Shown here: one piece after another, positions 53,100 through 62,909 of the stretch
Position numbering within the stretch: position 1 is the first letter of the stretch
Layout of the letters: each line of letters begins with the position of its first letter
Source of the DNA: Desulfobulbaceae bacterium
GTDB lineage: Bacteria; Bacteroidota; Ignavibacteria; Kapaibacteriales; UBA2268
Assembly (NCBI GenBank): GCA_018335795.1
Contig: JAGXRP010000008.1
Span: 22,766-86,765 of the forward strand
DNA: 64,000 bases
Direction: 5' to 3'
Program-made: the position numbers and the translations under genes
Notes under the pieces: generated by a model
Seen by the model: only the letters and a program-made list of their open reading frames with translations
What the model was told of the DNA's origin: nothing
Database searches by the model: none

Positions 53100-54482
53100 A
53101 TGGATTCGAAAAATGCAGACCGTAAAGTTGTTGTTGAGTTAGAAAGAGTTGTCAAAAAGGCACGCGGGAAGCTCTCGCCCGAAGATGCGGCTTCGGAAAC
53201 GGGTTTTTCGCTTGACCAAATTAACGATGCCGTATCGCGTTTGATTGAACTTTACGAGTCTCGCGTTACCATGGACCGCGAAAGCGGCAAATTGCAATTC
53301 CTTTTCAAATATCCATTGCACAAACGCGGCTCCAAGACTTTCAAAGAAGTCCTCATGTCGGTGCTCGATGTCATTTGGAAAGGCTTCACATTTGTGTATA
53401 AAGCATCTGTCGGCATTATTATGATTCTCTACACTGTTGTATTTGCTATTATTTTACTTGCAATTCTTTTGGCAAGCAAAGGTGATAACGACCGCGACTC
53501 CAAATTTAATATTGGTGACTTGCTTGGTGGCATTTTCCGAGGAATTTTCGATGTCTTTTATCTTATGATGTGGTCGCGAGCTTTAAGCTATCATACCGAC
53601 CCATATGGCTATAGATATCGCACATATGAACCCGAAAAAAATAAAGGGAAAAATTTTATTTTCTCGATATTTAGTTTTGTATTTGGTCCTGAGCATCCAA
53701 AATATGACCCGCTTGACGATGCCAAAGAAGCTGCCGCATTTATCCGCAAAAATAATGGCAAAATCACAGCAGGGCATATAGTGGCTTTGTCCGGTGTAAA
53801 TTATGAAGATGCCGAATACCGTTTGGCAGAATATGCTTCGAGATTCAATGGCGATTTATATATTGACAACGAAGGCTCGATTGTGGGCGATTTTACCGGA
53901 ATGATGAACAAAGTCAGCAAGGATTTGGAGGGCGGAAAAATTGTATTTTACGAAGACGAAGTCGAGGCTCCGTATGAAGTTACCGGAAATACAAAAGGGA
54001 GAAATTTTGCAATTGCTGCAATGAATACATTTAATTTAATTATGTCAATTGTAGTAATTAATGTATTTAATTCTGACCAAGGATTTCAATTTGCATACGA
54101 AGAGCAAATGGTCGTAGTTGATTCACTCAACGAATATTCGTGGGTAGCATGGATACTTGGGTATTTTCCATTGGTAATTTCGGCATTATTTTTTATTATT
54201 CCGGCTGTCCGAGTATTTATTACAAAAGCAAAAAATCAAAAACGCGAATATAATATTTTACGCAAAAAATTAATTGGGGCATTTGTTCGCAACCATGGCA
54301 AACAAGCCAAGCTAAGCGATATTCTCAGAAATGCGAATATTTCCGATAATGCAACAATTGAAAATGCGAAAAAAGTGCTCGAAAAATTAGTAGTCGAGCT
54401 GAAAGGTGAACTCAATTTTAATTCCGAAGGCGAACCGGTCTATACGTTCCCAAGATTAAACCGCGAACTTCACATCGCCTAA
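53100..54482 (+). CDS. Membrane protein with winged-helix-like segments
   Basis: A 460-residue protein of unknown function. Three similar ~60-residue segments look like winged helices: residues ~10-70 (GKLSPEDAASETGFSLDQIN...), ~205-270 (GKITAGHIVALSGVNYEDAE...) and ~395-455 (KQAKLSDILRNANISDNATI...). Between them are hydrophobic helices at about 95-125, 310-330 and 352-375. Each segment keeps the order lys-x-ser/thr, helix, sen-like turn and a beta hairpin (for example GDLYIDNEGSIVG). Cytoplasmic DNA- or protein-binding modules tethered to the membrane are one reading. The stop overlaps convergent comM by 4 bp. Confidence 0.7.
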   Translation: MDSKNADRKVVVELERVVKKARGKLSPEDAASETGFSLDQINDAVSRLIELYESRVTMDRESGKLQFLFKYPLHKRGSKTFKEVLMSVLDVIWKGFTFVYKASVGIIMILYTVVFAIILLAILLASKGDNDRDSKFNIGDLLGGIFRGIFDVFYLMMWSRALSYHTDPYGYRYRTYEPEKNKGKNFIFSIFSFVFGPEHPKYDPLDDAKEAAAFIRKNNGKITAGHIVALSGVNYEDAEYRLAEYASRFNGDLYIDNEGSIVGDFTGMMNKVSKDLEGGKIVFYEDEVEAPYEVTGNTKGRNFAIAAMNTFNLIMSIVVINVFNSDQGFQFAYEEQMVVVDSLNEYSWVAWILGYFPLVISALFFIIPAVRVFITKAKNQKREYNILRKKLIGAFVRNHGKQAKLSDILRNANISDNATIENAKKVLEKLVVELKGELNFNSEGEPVYTFPRLNRELHIA

Positions 54483-56017
54483 CGCCAGTATTCGCGGTCG
54501 AGGCTACGATATTGAATTGCTTCGCTGATGTGCATAGCCTGAATTGAATCGCTATCGCTCAAATCGGCGATTGTACGGCTTACTTTCAGTATTCGGTCGT
54601 ATGCCCGTGCCGATAAGCCCAATCGAGACATTGCCATTTTGAGCAACTCAGCCGATGCCGAGTCCAAATTGCAGAATTTGCGGAGTTGCTTAGTGCCCAT
54701 GTCTGCATTTTTAAATATTCCCGTGCCTTTGAATCTGTCAATTTGTATATCGCGGGCTTTAATTACTCGTTCACGAACGTTTGCAGAGCTTTCGCCCACT
54801 CTTTCGGATGACAATTCTTTATAATTTACGCCCGGAACTTCAACATGAATATCAATTCTGTCCAATAGCGGACCTGAAATCTTGCCCAAATAATTTTTGA
54901 TTTTCTGCGGAGTGCAAGTGCATTCTTTTGTCGGGTCGCCGAAATTGCCGCATGGACAAGGATTCATCGAGCAAATTAGCATGAAATTCGCCGGATATAC
55001 GATTGTCATTTTTGTTCGCGAAATGACTATATTTTTCTCTTCGATTGGCTGACGCAGCACTTCAAGCACATTTCTGGCAAATTCAGGCAATTCGTCCATG
55101 AACAAAACGCCATGATGAGCCAATGAAATTTCGCCCGGACGAATCTTACTCATGCCCCCGCCAACAAGAGCCGCATCGGAAATAGTATGGTGCGGCGAAC
55201 GGAAGGGACGCATCGTAATCAAAGCGTTACGGTCGGCAAGCAAACCCGCAACCGAATGAATTTTCGTCGTTTCGAGTGATTCATCAATCGAGAGCGGCGG
55301 CAAAATCGTTGTAATGCGTTTGGCAAGCATCGTTTTGCCCGAACCCGGAGGTCCAATCATCAGCATATTATGACCACCGGCGGCAGACACTTCGAGCGCC
55401 CGTTTGACCGCTTCTTGACCCTTGACGTCGCTCATATTGATGAATTCGTCCGATTTTGAAGTGCTGAACAACTCGTCCACATTTACTTTTGTGGGTTCAA
55501 TTTTGATTTCGCCATTTAGATAATCAACACATTGCCTCAAATTCTTAACGGCTATAACTTCTAAACCTTCAACCAAAGCAGCTTCGGGAGCGTTTTCTTC
55601 GGTGATGACCATCTGTTTGAATCCTCTTTCGCGAGCTTCGACAGCAATTGATAAAGCCCCATGAATTGGTCGCAGAGTGCCTTCGAGCGATAATTCACCA
55701 AGGAAAATGATTTCGCTGAGATTCTCAAATTCTAAAATTCCGGTGGAGCACAGCACCCCGAGAGCAATCGGCAAATCGAAGGCACTGCCTTCCTTGCGGA
55801 CATCTGCCGGAGCGAGATTGACGGTAATTTTCTTATTCGGGAAAATGAAATCCGAATTTTTGATTGCGGCGGTCACTCGTTCGCGGGATTCTTTCACCGA
55901 AGAGTCGGGAAGCCCTACAACGTTGAATGCCGGAAGCTGGTTGTCCAAATGCGTCTCAATTTCAACGACGAATCCTTTGATACCAATCAGCGATGATGAA
56001 TATAATCTCGAATACAT
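54479..56017 (-). CDS. comM: YifB/ComM-type Mg-chelatase-like AAA+ ATPase
   Basis: A 512-residue AAA+ protein related to ComM, a helicase that promotes branch migration in natural transformation. The N-terminal Lon-like domain starts MYSRLYSSSLIGIKGF, as usual for the family; Walker A is GPPGSGKTMLAKR near residue 218, Walker B LFMDELPEF, and a zinc-binding CPCGNFGDPTKECTC segment is present near 356. I chose ATG 56017; the longer frame begins with TTG at 56047 and lacks family similarity in its first 10 residues. Confidence 0.9.
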   Translation of the reverse strand: MYSRLYSSSLIGIKGFVVEIETHLDNQLPAFNVVGLPDSSVKESRERVTAAIKNSDFIFPNKKITVNLAPADVRKEGSAFDLPIALGVLCSTGILEFENLSEIIFLGELSLEGTLRPIHGALSIAVEARERGFKQMVITEENAPEAALVEGLEVIAVKNLRQCVDYLNGEIKIEPTKVNVDELFSTSKSDEFINMSDVKGQEAVKRALEVSAAGGHNMLMIGPPGSGKTMLAKRITTILPPLSIDESLETTKIHSVAGLLADRNALITMRPFRSPHHTISDAALVGGGMSKIRPGEISLAHHGVLFMDELPEFARNVLEVLRQPIEEKNIVISRTKMTIVYPANFMLICSMNPCPCGNFGDPTKECTCTPQKIKNYLGKISGPLLDRIDIHVEVPGVNYKELSSERVGESSANVRERVIKARDIQIDRFKGTGIFKNADMGTKQLRKFCNLDSASAELLKMAMSRLGLSARAYDRILKVSRTIADLSDSDSIQAMHISEAIQYRSLDREYWR

Positions 56018-56457
56018 TTTACCCGTGCAATATTTCAAAAAATCCAAAATAGTAACATTTTCCGAAACATCGTCAAAAAAATTGCATCTTGGTCAAATAT
56101 TCTTGCTTTTTGGAGCATTTAACTCATCAGTGAATGACTTCTTATGCAATGGGGATACCTCATTTTATTTTAAATTAGTCATTGTTCACACTTTCACAAA
56201 CATCTGCGTCCTATTACCTATACGAACATAATACACACCACGAGGGAGATGCGAAACATAAATTCTTTGTAGAGACACGGTATGCCGTTTAAGCTATGTA
56301 AAATAATGAATCTACAAAATCTGATAATTTTATAATTTAATTGAAATATTTCTTGTCTATATCCAAAAGTTTATTATTTTTAAAACATCTAATTTATTAA
56401 TATGTAAACAATTATACGTTCTTTGATTTTAATAAATTTCAAATAGGGAGTCTAAGT
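56018..56457. other. Intergenic region with T9SS-domain debris
   Basis: 440 bp between divergent genes. It contains the remnant at 56186-56274 and a truncated palindrome (56269-56288, starting GTAGAGACACGG). The rest is AT-rich with no gene. Confidence 0.65.
56186..56274 (-). pseudogene. Remnant of a T9SS sorting domain
   Basis: The last 28 codons and stop of a T9SS domain: LQRIYVSHLPRGVYYVRIG followed by NRTQMFVKV. The sequence is nearly the same as the ends of the genes at 42332 and 63757, but nothing upstream remains; a partial palindrome replaces it. Confidence 0.85.
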
Positions 56458-59424
56458 ATGAAACAATGTACTTTCCTTGCAGCAATACTTTTTTGTATTA
56501 CTGGCTCTTTATATTCTCAAATTCCCCAAACCATTAGCTGGCAGGGAATTTTGCAGGATGCTGATTCAAAAAATCTTTCAGGCACATATAGCCTGACTGT
56601 CAAGTTATACGATGTCGCTACGGGCGGCACCGCTATTTGGAACGAAACACACAGCAGCGTAGTAATCGCTGACGGACTTGTCAATCTCACTCTTGGAAGC
56701 GTTACACCTTTTAGTATTAATTTCGCCGACGAATACTGGCTCGAAATCACCGTAGGGAGCGGCACTCCACTTCCAAGGATTAAACTCAGTTCTGTGCCGT
56801 ATGCACTGCATTCAAAAACAGCAGAATCTTTTAATGAAACAGACCCGACTTGGAGCGGCAATGCCAATACAACGGGTACTATTAGTAGAAGCGGTAAAGT
56901 TGGTATTGGCACATCATCCCCAACGGCTTTACTACATATTTTTGATTCTGAAACTACTGCGGGAGATGTTCTATTTGTGGGGAATATTGATTGGACAACG
57001 CCCAGGAATCCTCCCACTTCCGGTGCAGGTACACGCATGATGTGGTATCCTGATAAAGCGGCAATTAGAGCAGGCTATGTTTCGGGAAATCACTGGGATA
57101 TGAGCAATATTGGGATGTCATCAGTTGCTATGGGTTACAACACTATTGCAAGCGATCACGGAGCCACGGCTTTTGGTTCAGGAACTGAAGCTTCTGGATA
57201 TGGTTCTACTGCTTTTGGAATTTTGACTACAGCACCGGGGAACGTCGCAACTGCTTTCGGAAATAATACGTCTTCAACAGGAATTGCTACCACCGCAACG
57301 GGTCACAGCACTACAGCATCGGGTGATTATTCATTTAGCATGGGATATGGAACCCAAGCCTTGGGTCAATTTTCATTATCAATGGGAAAAGAAACTTCGG
57401 CTCTATCAGGCTATGAAGTAGTTTTAGGGTCATATAATACTGAATACGTGCCCGAAAATGCATTCGGTTGGAGTGAAAATGACCGTTTATTTGTAATAGG
57501 AAACGGTGTGGGTGATTTTGCTCCAAGCAATGCAATGACTGTACTGAAAAACGGCAAAGTAGGAATTGGAACTGAAAACCCAACGCATCATCTGGATGTT
57601 GAAGGTCAGATAAGGATACGTGGAGGAAATCCTGATACTGGAAAAGTCTTAACAAGTAATTCTTTAGGTGTTGCAACTTGGGAAATCCCTCAATCTGAAA
57701 CAGACCCAACTTGGACAGGCACACCAAATGAGACATCAAGTATTGGCAGAACTGGAAAAGTAGGAATTGGAATCATCAATCCCCAAAATCAGCTTCATAT
57801 AAATTCCTGGAATGTTTTTTCCGGAATATTGATGACCAACGATGCATCTGGAACCACCATGGACGATGGTTTACTTTTGGGCACACAGTACCAGGATGAC
57901 GAACCTAATAACCGTTACGCAATAATTCTGAACAACGAAAATTCAAAATTGATTATCGGGACCAACAATAATAATGCTGGTGACCTCACAATACTTCCAG
58001 GCGGAAACACCGGCATCGGTACAAGTACGCCCTCCACGCGTCTCGATGTTAATGGGCAAATCAGAATTAGGGGAGGCTCACCCGGAACCGGAAAGCTGCT
58101 CACCTCAGATGCCGTTGGATTGGCTTCGTGGCAACCGGTTGCAATCAGCGTTGACGATAACAATTTTTCAGGAGATGGAAGTTCTGCCTCACCACTTAAA
58201 ATGAAACAGATGGGTGCCTCCAACGGACAAGTACTAAAATGGAACGGTTCAATGTGGTGGCCCTATAATGATAATGAAGGAATATCATTACCCTATTATG
58301 AGCAGTGTTCAACCAATGTAGGTTTTGTAATTCACAATGAAAAAGGGATAGCTGTTGAAGGATTGGTGACCTCCACTACCAATATCGGTGGTGGAACAGG
58401 TGTTATGGGTGAATCGAGAATGGACAACGGTACCGGCATTTATGCTTTGGCATCATCCACCGGAAGTGGCACCACCTATGCCCTTAGGGCAGAATCCAAA
58501 TCTGGAAACGGATTTGGGCTAAGGGCGGCAGCCAGCCACACCACAGGTAATAACTATGGGGTTTGGGGCTCCTCTGCATCCTCCCAAGGACACGGAGTCA
58601 TCGGGGAAAACAGTTCCTCCACGGGTACTACCTATGGGGTCAGGGGTATCGTGAATTCTTCAGCAGGATTTTCAGGATTCTTTACCGGAGGCAAATTCCA
58701 TGTTACTGGTAGTGTAGGTATAGGCACTGTCAACCCCGGTGCAGGATTGCACTTGAAAGGTTCCGGTTTCCCAAGTAGTTTCATGTATATAGAATCAAAC
58801 ACCGGGCAGGATGCAGGGTTACGTATTTATGAAGGAAGTATCGATAAATGGCATATTTTCAATAACTCTAATCAGGCAGGTTTACAAATTTATAATACAG
58901 GTGGTGAAACTGCCATATTTGCCAAGCAGTCCAATGCTTTTGTAGGGCTGGGAACAACTGCACCCACTCAGAAACTCGATGTAAATGGCAATGCACGATT
59001 TCGAAGTATAGGGTCTGGAGCATATTTCGGCGTTGTTAATCGCACTTCTGACGGAACTCTTACCACTGCTACTTCAGATATTCGATTTAAAGAAAATATC
59101 TTAACTTTAGAAAATAGTCTTGAGCGGGTAAAGCAGTTGCGTGGTGTCAGTTTTACTTGGAAAAGTAACCCCGAATACGGCACTCGCATTGGGTTTATTG
59201 CACAGGAATTTGAAAAAGTCGTACCTGAACTCGTATTTACAAATCCTGATGATGGCTTCATGGGAATTAATTATGCAGAAATGACTGCAGTATTAGTTGA
59301 AGCTATGAAAGAGCAACAAACCATAATTGATGAACAGAATAAAAGAATTCTTAATCAACAAAACGAAATAGATGAATTAAAACTTAAATATGAAAAATTG
59401 TTTCAATTATTATCAAATAAATAA
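56458..59424 (+). CDS. Tail-fibre-like secreted protein with YadA-head repeats and S74 chaperone domain (paralogue 1)
   Basis: A 988-residue protein. A signal peptide (cut near SLYSQ) leads into an N-terminal beta domain (IPQTISWQGILQD, then LPRIKLSSVPYALHSKTAES) shared with the next gene. The middle holds YadA-head-type repeats (AMGYNTIASDHGATAFG...) and further beta-helix-like VGIGT segments. The C-terminal ~110 residues are a peptidase S74 intramolecular chaperone: catalytic Ser in TSDIRFKENI with its Lys, then a coiled coil. Such domains trimerise fibres and then cut themselves off. It probably forms a trimeric surface fibre; no T9SS domain is present, so the export route is unclear. Confidence 0.85.
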   Translation: MKQCTFLAAILFCITGSLYSQIPQTISWQGILQDADSKNLSGTYSLTVKLYDVATGGTAIWNETHSSVVIADGLVNLTLGSVTPFSINFADEYWLEITVGSGTPLPRIKLSSVPYALHSKTAESFNETDPTWSGNANTTGTISRSGKVGIGTSSPTALLHIFDSETTAGDVLFVGNIDWTTPRNPPTSGAGTRMMWYPDKAAIRAGYVSGNHWDMSNIGMSSVAMGYNTIASDHGATAFGSGTEASGYGSTAFGILTTAPGNVATAFGNNTSSTGIATTATGHSTTASGDYSFSMGYGTQALGQFSLSMGKETSALSGYEVVLGSYNTEYVPENAFGWSENDRLFVIGNGVGDFAPSNAMTVLKNGKVGIGTENPTHHLDVEGQIRIRGGNPDTGKVLTSNSLGVATWEIPQSETDPTWTGTPNETSSIGRTGKVGIGIINPQNQLHINSWNVFSGILMTNDASGTTMDDGLLLGTQYQDDEPNNRYAIILNNENSKLIIGTNNNNAGDLTILPGGNTGIGTSTPSTRLDVNGQIRIRGGSPGTGKLLTSDAVGLASWQPVAISVDDNNFSGDGSSASPLKMKQMGASNGQVLKWNGSMWWPYNDNEGISLPYYEQCSTNVGFVIHNEKGIAVEGLVTSTTNIGGGTGVMGESRMDNGTGIYALASSTGSGTTYALRAESKSGNGFGLRAAASHTTGNNYGVWGSSASSQGHGVIGENSSSTGTTYGVRGIVNSSAGFSGFFTGGKFHVTGSVGIGTVNPGAGLHLKGSGFPSSFMYIESNTGQDAGLRIYEGSIDKWHIFNNSNQAGLQIYNTGGETAIFAKQSNAFVGLGTTAPTQKLDVNGNARFRSIGSGAYFGVVNRTSDGTLTTATSDIRFKENILTLENSLERVKQLRGVSFTWKSNPEYGTRIGFIAQEFEKVVPELVFTNPDDGFMGINYAEMTAVLVEAMKEQQTIIDEQNKRILNQQNEIDELKLKYEKLFQLLSNK

Positions 59425-59438
59425 ATATAAGGTGATTT

Positions 59439-62400
59439 ATGAAAAAAACTATACTTATTGTTTTAGTATTATTGTTTTCTACAACATATTTGTTAGCACA
59501 AATTCCCCAAACCATAAGCTGGCAGGGAATTTTGCAGGATTCTGATGCTGAAAATTTATCAGGCACATATAGTCTGACCGTCAAGTTATTCGATGTCTCT
59601 TCGGGTGGTTCCGCACTTTGGAGCGAGACACACAGCAATACAGCTATTGCTAACGGACTTGTTAATCTTACACTTGGAAGCGTAACGCCTTTTGGTGTAA
59701 ATTTCGATGATGAATACTGGCTTGAAATTACAGTAGGGAGTGGAACTCCTCTCCCAAGGATTAAACTTAGTTCTGTGCCCTACTCTTTACACTCAAAATC
59801 AGCCGATTTATTTAATGAAACTGACCCAACATGGAGTGGAGATGCCAATATAAACTCAGCTATATCACGAAATGGAAATGTTGGTATCGGAATTTCTACT
59901 CCTAATGCCCTGCTACATACGAATGGTGCCGGTACCGGTGAAGGCAATATCTTGTTTACAGGCGAATTAAAAATTTCTGATCCGGGTGCGCCTCCGGTTG
60001 AAGGTGCGGGTACGAGAATGATGTGGTACCCCGACAAAGCTGCATTCAGAGCAGGAGGTGTAAGCGGAACGCAATGGGATAAATCAAATATTGGTTTCAA
60101 TTCTTTTGCATCAGGATTGAGTACAAAAGCTTCAAGTTATTATACTACTGCTTTAGGATTTCATTCAGTTGCTTCAGAGAATTATGCCACTGCAATAGGA
60201 CAGCAAACAACAGCTTCGGGTATTTCATCTACTGCTTTGGGTTCTAATACTATCGCCTCAGGTGAGGCTTCCACTGCTATGGGTTCTTTTTCTGATGCCA
60301 CCGGCATCATTTCCACAGCTATGGGATATTCAACTACTGCCTCTGGTGGCACTTCTACAGCTATGGGGTATAATACTATCGCTTCGGGAGATTATTCTAC
60401 TGCTATGGGTAATTCAAGCAATGCTTCGGGTGTTTATTCTACAGCCTTAGGAAATAAAACTACTGCCTCAAACGGCACTTCTACAGCTATGGGATATTCA
60501 ACTACTGCCTCTGGCGGCACTTCTACAGCTATGGGATATTCAACTACTGCCTCTGGTGGCACTTCTACAGCTATGGGATATTCTGCTATCGCTTCGGGAG
60601 ATTATTCTACTGCTATGGGTAATTCAAGCAATGCCTCAGGCTTAATTTCTACAGCTATGGGCTCTATAACCACAGCATCAGGAGATTATTCCACTGCTAT
60701 GGGGCGAGCAACAACTGCTTCTGGGGAGTTTTCTACAGCTACGGGAGTTGGTGCCAATGCTTCGGGTACTGCTTCTACAGCCATAGGGCGTCAAACTATC
60801 GCATCGGGCTATGTTGCTACAGCTATTGGGCATTTTACCACTGCCTCAGGGAATTTTTCCACTACCATGGGAAATAGCACCAAAGCACTATCTTACGCAG
60901 AAACTGCTATTGGCGTTCATAATACGGCATATACGCCAAATTCAGAAACAGAATGGATTGAAAATGACCGACTGTTTGTAATTGGAAACGGAACAGCGTA
61001 TAATAGTCTTAGCAACGCTCTTACAATTCTAAAAAATGGAAACACCGGACTTGGTACTGATACTCCGTCAGCTCTCCTTCATACATCAGGCACAGGCAAG
61101 GGCGAGGGAAATGTACTTTTTGTAGGTGAATACAAATCTTCTGACCCGGGTGACCCACCTGTAAGCGGTGCAGGTTCACGTATGATGTGGTACCCTGATA
61201 AAGTAGCTTTCAGAGCAGGGAAAGTATCATCAACTCAATGGGATAAAGATAATATTGGTAATTATTCTAATGCAATAGGAGTAAATATAACTGCTTCAGG
61301 ATATGCTTCTAACGCTATGGGAATGGAAACAACAGCTTCAGGATATGCTTCTACTGCTATGGGTGGAAGTACAATTGCTTCAGGTGAATATTCTACCGCA
61401 ATGGGAAGAATTACAACTGCTTCAGGCAATAATTCTACCACAATGGGATACCATACAACTGCTTCCGGATATACTTCTATCGCTATGGGGTCTTTCACTC
61501 AATCACCTTCTGCTTATGAATCATCGGTAGGTTGCTATAATACTATTTATACTCCTGCAAGCACAACAGCGTGGAACTCATCTGACCGTATATTTGTTGT
61601 TGGAAATGGAGCTAATGTTAGCTCAAGAAGTAACGCACTTACTATACTCAAAAGTGGAAATACAGGTATAGGTACGAGCACGCCTTCAGCTTTGCTGCAC
61701 ACAAGTGGCTCAGGTACCGGTGGGGGTAATGTACTGTTTGCTGGTGAATATAAATCAACTGCCAGTCAGGGCAGTCCACCGGCTACAGGAGCAGGTACCA
61801 GAATGATGTGGTATCCAGACAAAGCGGCATTCAGAGCTGGAAGAGTAGCCTCTACAGAATGGGACAAAGATAGTATTGGCGATTATTCCGTTGCTTTTGG
61901 GTATAGTGCAATTGCAAAATCGCTCAGTTCAGTTGCCATAGGTGCCGGGACTATCGCTAATGGCCCGAATTCAACTGCTTTAGGAGCATATACAACTGCT
62001 TCAGGTAAATATTCTTCAGCTATTGGGTATCAATTAAATGCCAAATCCTATTCCACAACAGCAATTGGACAGTATAATGTCGGATTTGGTGATTCCCAAA
62101 ACTGGTATTCTACTGATCCAATATTTGAGATAGGCATAGGAATAAATGAATCGAACAAGACAAATGCAATGACAGTTCTAAAGAATGGAAATATCGGAAT
62201 TGGAACAATTAATCCGGGCGGTAATAGGCTCAGGGTACTTTCAAACGCTTCCGGCGGGACGAATTCTACTGGCTTTTTTGAAAATACAAATGGTTCCGGA
62301 TTGGCTTTAAGAGCTACTACTAACTCCAGCGATGGAACTATACTTTCTATTCAGGAAGGTGAAGGTTATTCGTTGCGTTGCGATGGTTATGACCCGGATT

Positions 62401-62897
62401 GGTTTGTTGCTATGATTGTAAAAGGACGACAAGTGGGTATCAATACCTCTGCACCCACTCAGAAACTTGATGTAAATGGTAATGCACGATTTCGAAGTAT
62501 AGGGTCTGGAGCATATTTCGGCGTTGTTAATCGCACTTCTGACGGAACGCTCACCACTGCTACTTCAGATATTCGATTTAAAGAAAATATCTTAACTTTG
62601 GATAATAGTCTTGATCGGGTAAAGCAGTTACGTGGTGTAAGTTTCACATGGAAAAGTAATCCCGAATACGGCACTCGCATTGGTTTTGTGGCACAGGAAT
62701 TTGAAAAAGTCGTACCTGAACTTGCTTTTACCAATCCTACAGATGGTTATATGGGAATTAATTATGCTGAAATGACTGCAGTATTAGTTGAAGCTATGAA
62801 AGAGCAACAAACCATAATTGGTGAACAGAATAAAAGAATAGAAAACTTAGAGAAAAAAATTGAAATTTTATTTCAACAAGTATCAAATAATAAATAA
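59439..62897 (+). CDS. Tail-fibre-like secreted protein with long YadA-head repeats and S74 domain (paralogue 2)
   Basis: An 1,152-residue paralogue of the preceding gene, 14 bp downstream. It has the same signal-plus-IPQTISWQGILQD start and S74 end (TSDIRFKENI), and three blocks of 14-residue YadA-head repeats; the first block alone has eighteen units of the type STAMGYSTTASGGT. Each block is preceded by a similar module (GAGTRMMWYPDKAAFRAG). The last ~150 residues are almost identical to paralogue 1. A trimeric left-handed beta-roll stalk or head is expected from the repeats. The AAGG 9 bases before the ATG supports the start. Confidence 0.86.
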   Translation: MKKTILIVLVLLFSTTYLLAQIPQTISWQGILQDSDAENLSGTYSLTVKLFDVSSGGSALWSETHSNTAIANGLVNLTLGSVTPFGVNFDDEYWLEITVGSGTPLPRIKLSSVPYSLHSKSADLFNETDPTWSGDANINSAISRNGNVGIGISTPNALLHTNGAGTGEGNILFTGELKISDPGAPPVEGAGTRMMWYPDKAAFRAGGVSGTQWDKSNIGFNSFASGLSTKASSYYTTALGFHSVASENYATAIGQQTTASGISSTALGSNTIASGEASTAMGSFSDATGIISTAMGYSTTASGGTSTAMGYNTIASGDYSTAMGNSSNASGVYSTALGNKTTASNGTSTAMGYSTTASGGTSTAMGYSTTASGGTSTAMGYSAIASGDYSTAMGNSSNASGLISTAMGSITTASGDYSTAMGRATTASGEFSTATGVGANASGTASTAIGRQTIASGYVATAIGHFTTASGNFSTTMGNSTKALSYAETAIGVHNTAYTPNSETEWIENDRLFVIGNGTAYNSLSNALTILKNGNTGLGTDTPSALLHTSGTGKGEGNVLFVGEYKSSDPGDPPVSGAGSRMMWYPDKVAFRAGKVSSTQWDKDNIGNYSNAIGVNITASGYASNAMGMETTASGYASTAMGGSTIASGEYSTAMGRITTASGNNSTTMGYHTTASGYTSIAMGSFTQSPSAYESSVGCYNTIYTPASTTAWNSSDRIFVVGNGANVSSRSNALTILKSGNTGIGTSTPSALLHTSGSGTGGGNVLFAGEYKSTASQGSPPATGAGTRMMWYPDKAAFRAGRVASTEWDKDSIGDYSVAFGYSAIAKSLSSVAIGAGTIANGPNSTALGAYTTASGKYSSAIGYQLNAKSYSTTAIGQYNVGFGDSQNWYSTDPIFEIGIGINESNKTNAMTVLKNGNIGIGTINPGGNRLRVLSNASGGTNSTGFFENTNGSGLALRATTNSSDGTILSIQEGEGYSLRCDGYDPDWFVAMIVKGRQVGINTSAPTQKLDVNGNARFRSIGSGAYFGVVNRTSDGTLTTATSDIRFKENILTLDNSLDRVKQLRGVSFTWKSNPEYGTRIGFVAQEFEKVVPELAFTNPTDGYMGINYAEMTAVLVEAMKEQQTIIGEQNKRIENLEKKIEILFQQVSNNK
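60144..60899 (+). repeat. Eighteen tandem 42-bp repeats (YadA-head type)
   Basis: 756 bp in frame. Units encode STAMG-x4-ASG-xx; several neighbouring units are nearly identical at the base level (around 60480-60600), pointing to recent expansion. Smaller blocks of the same repeat occur at about 61260-61520 and 61890-62090. Confidence 0.93.
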
Positions 62898-62909
62898 ATA
62901 GGAATTATC

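Noticed and set aside
61262..61498. Minus-strand frame with PEAV-type repeats in the second fibre gene
   Set aside because: Mirror image of the YadA-head repeats on the plus strand, kept open by the 42-bp period.
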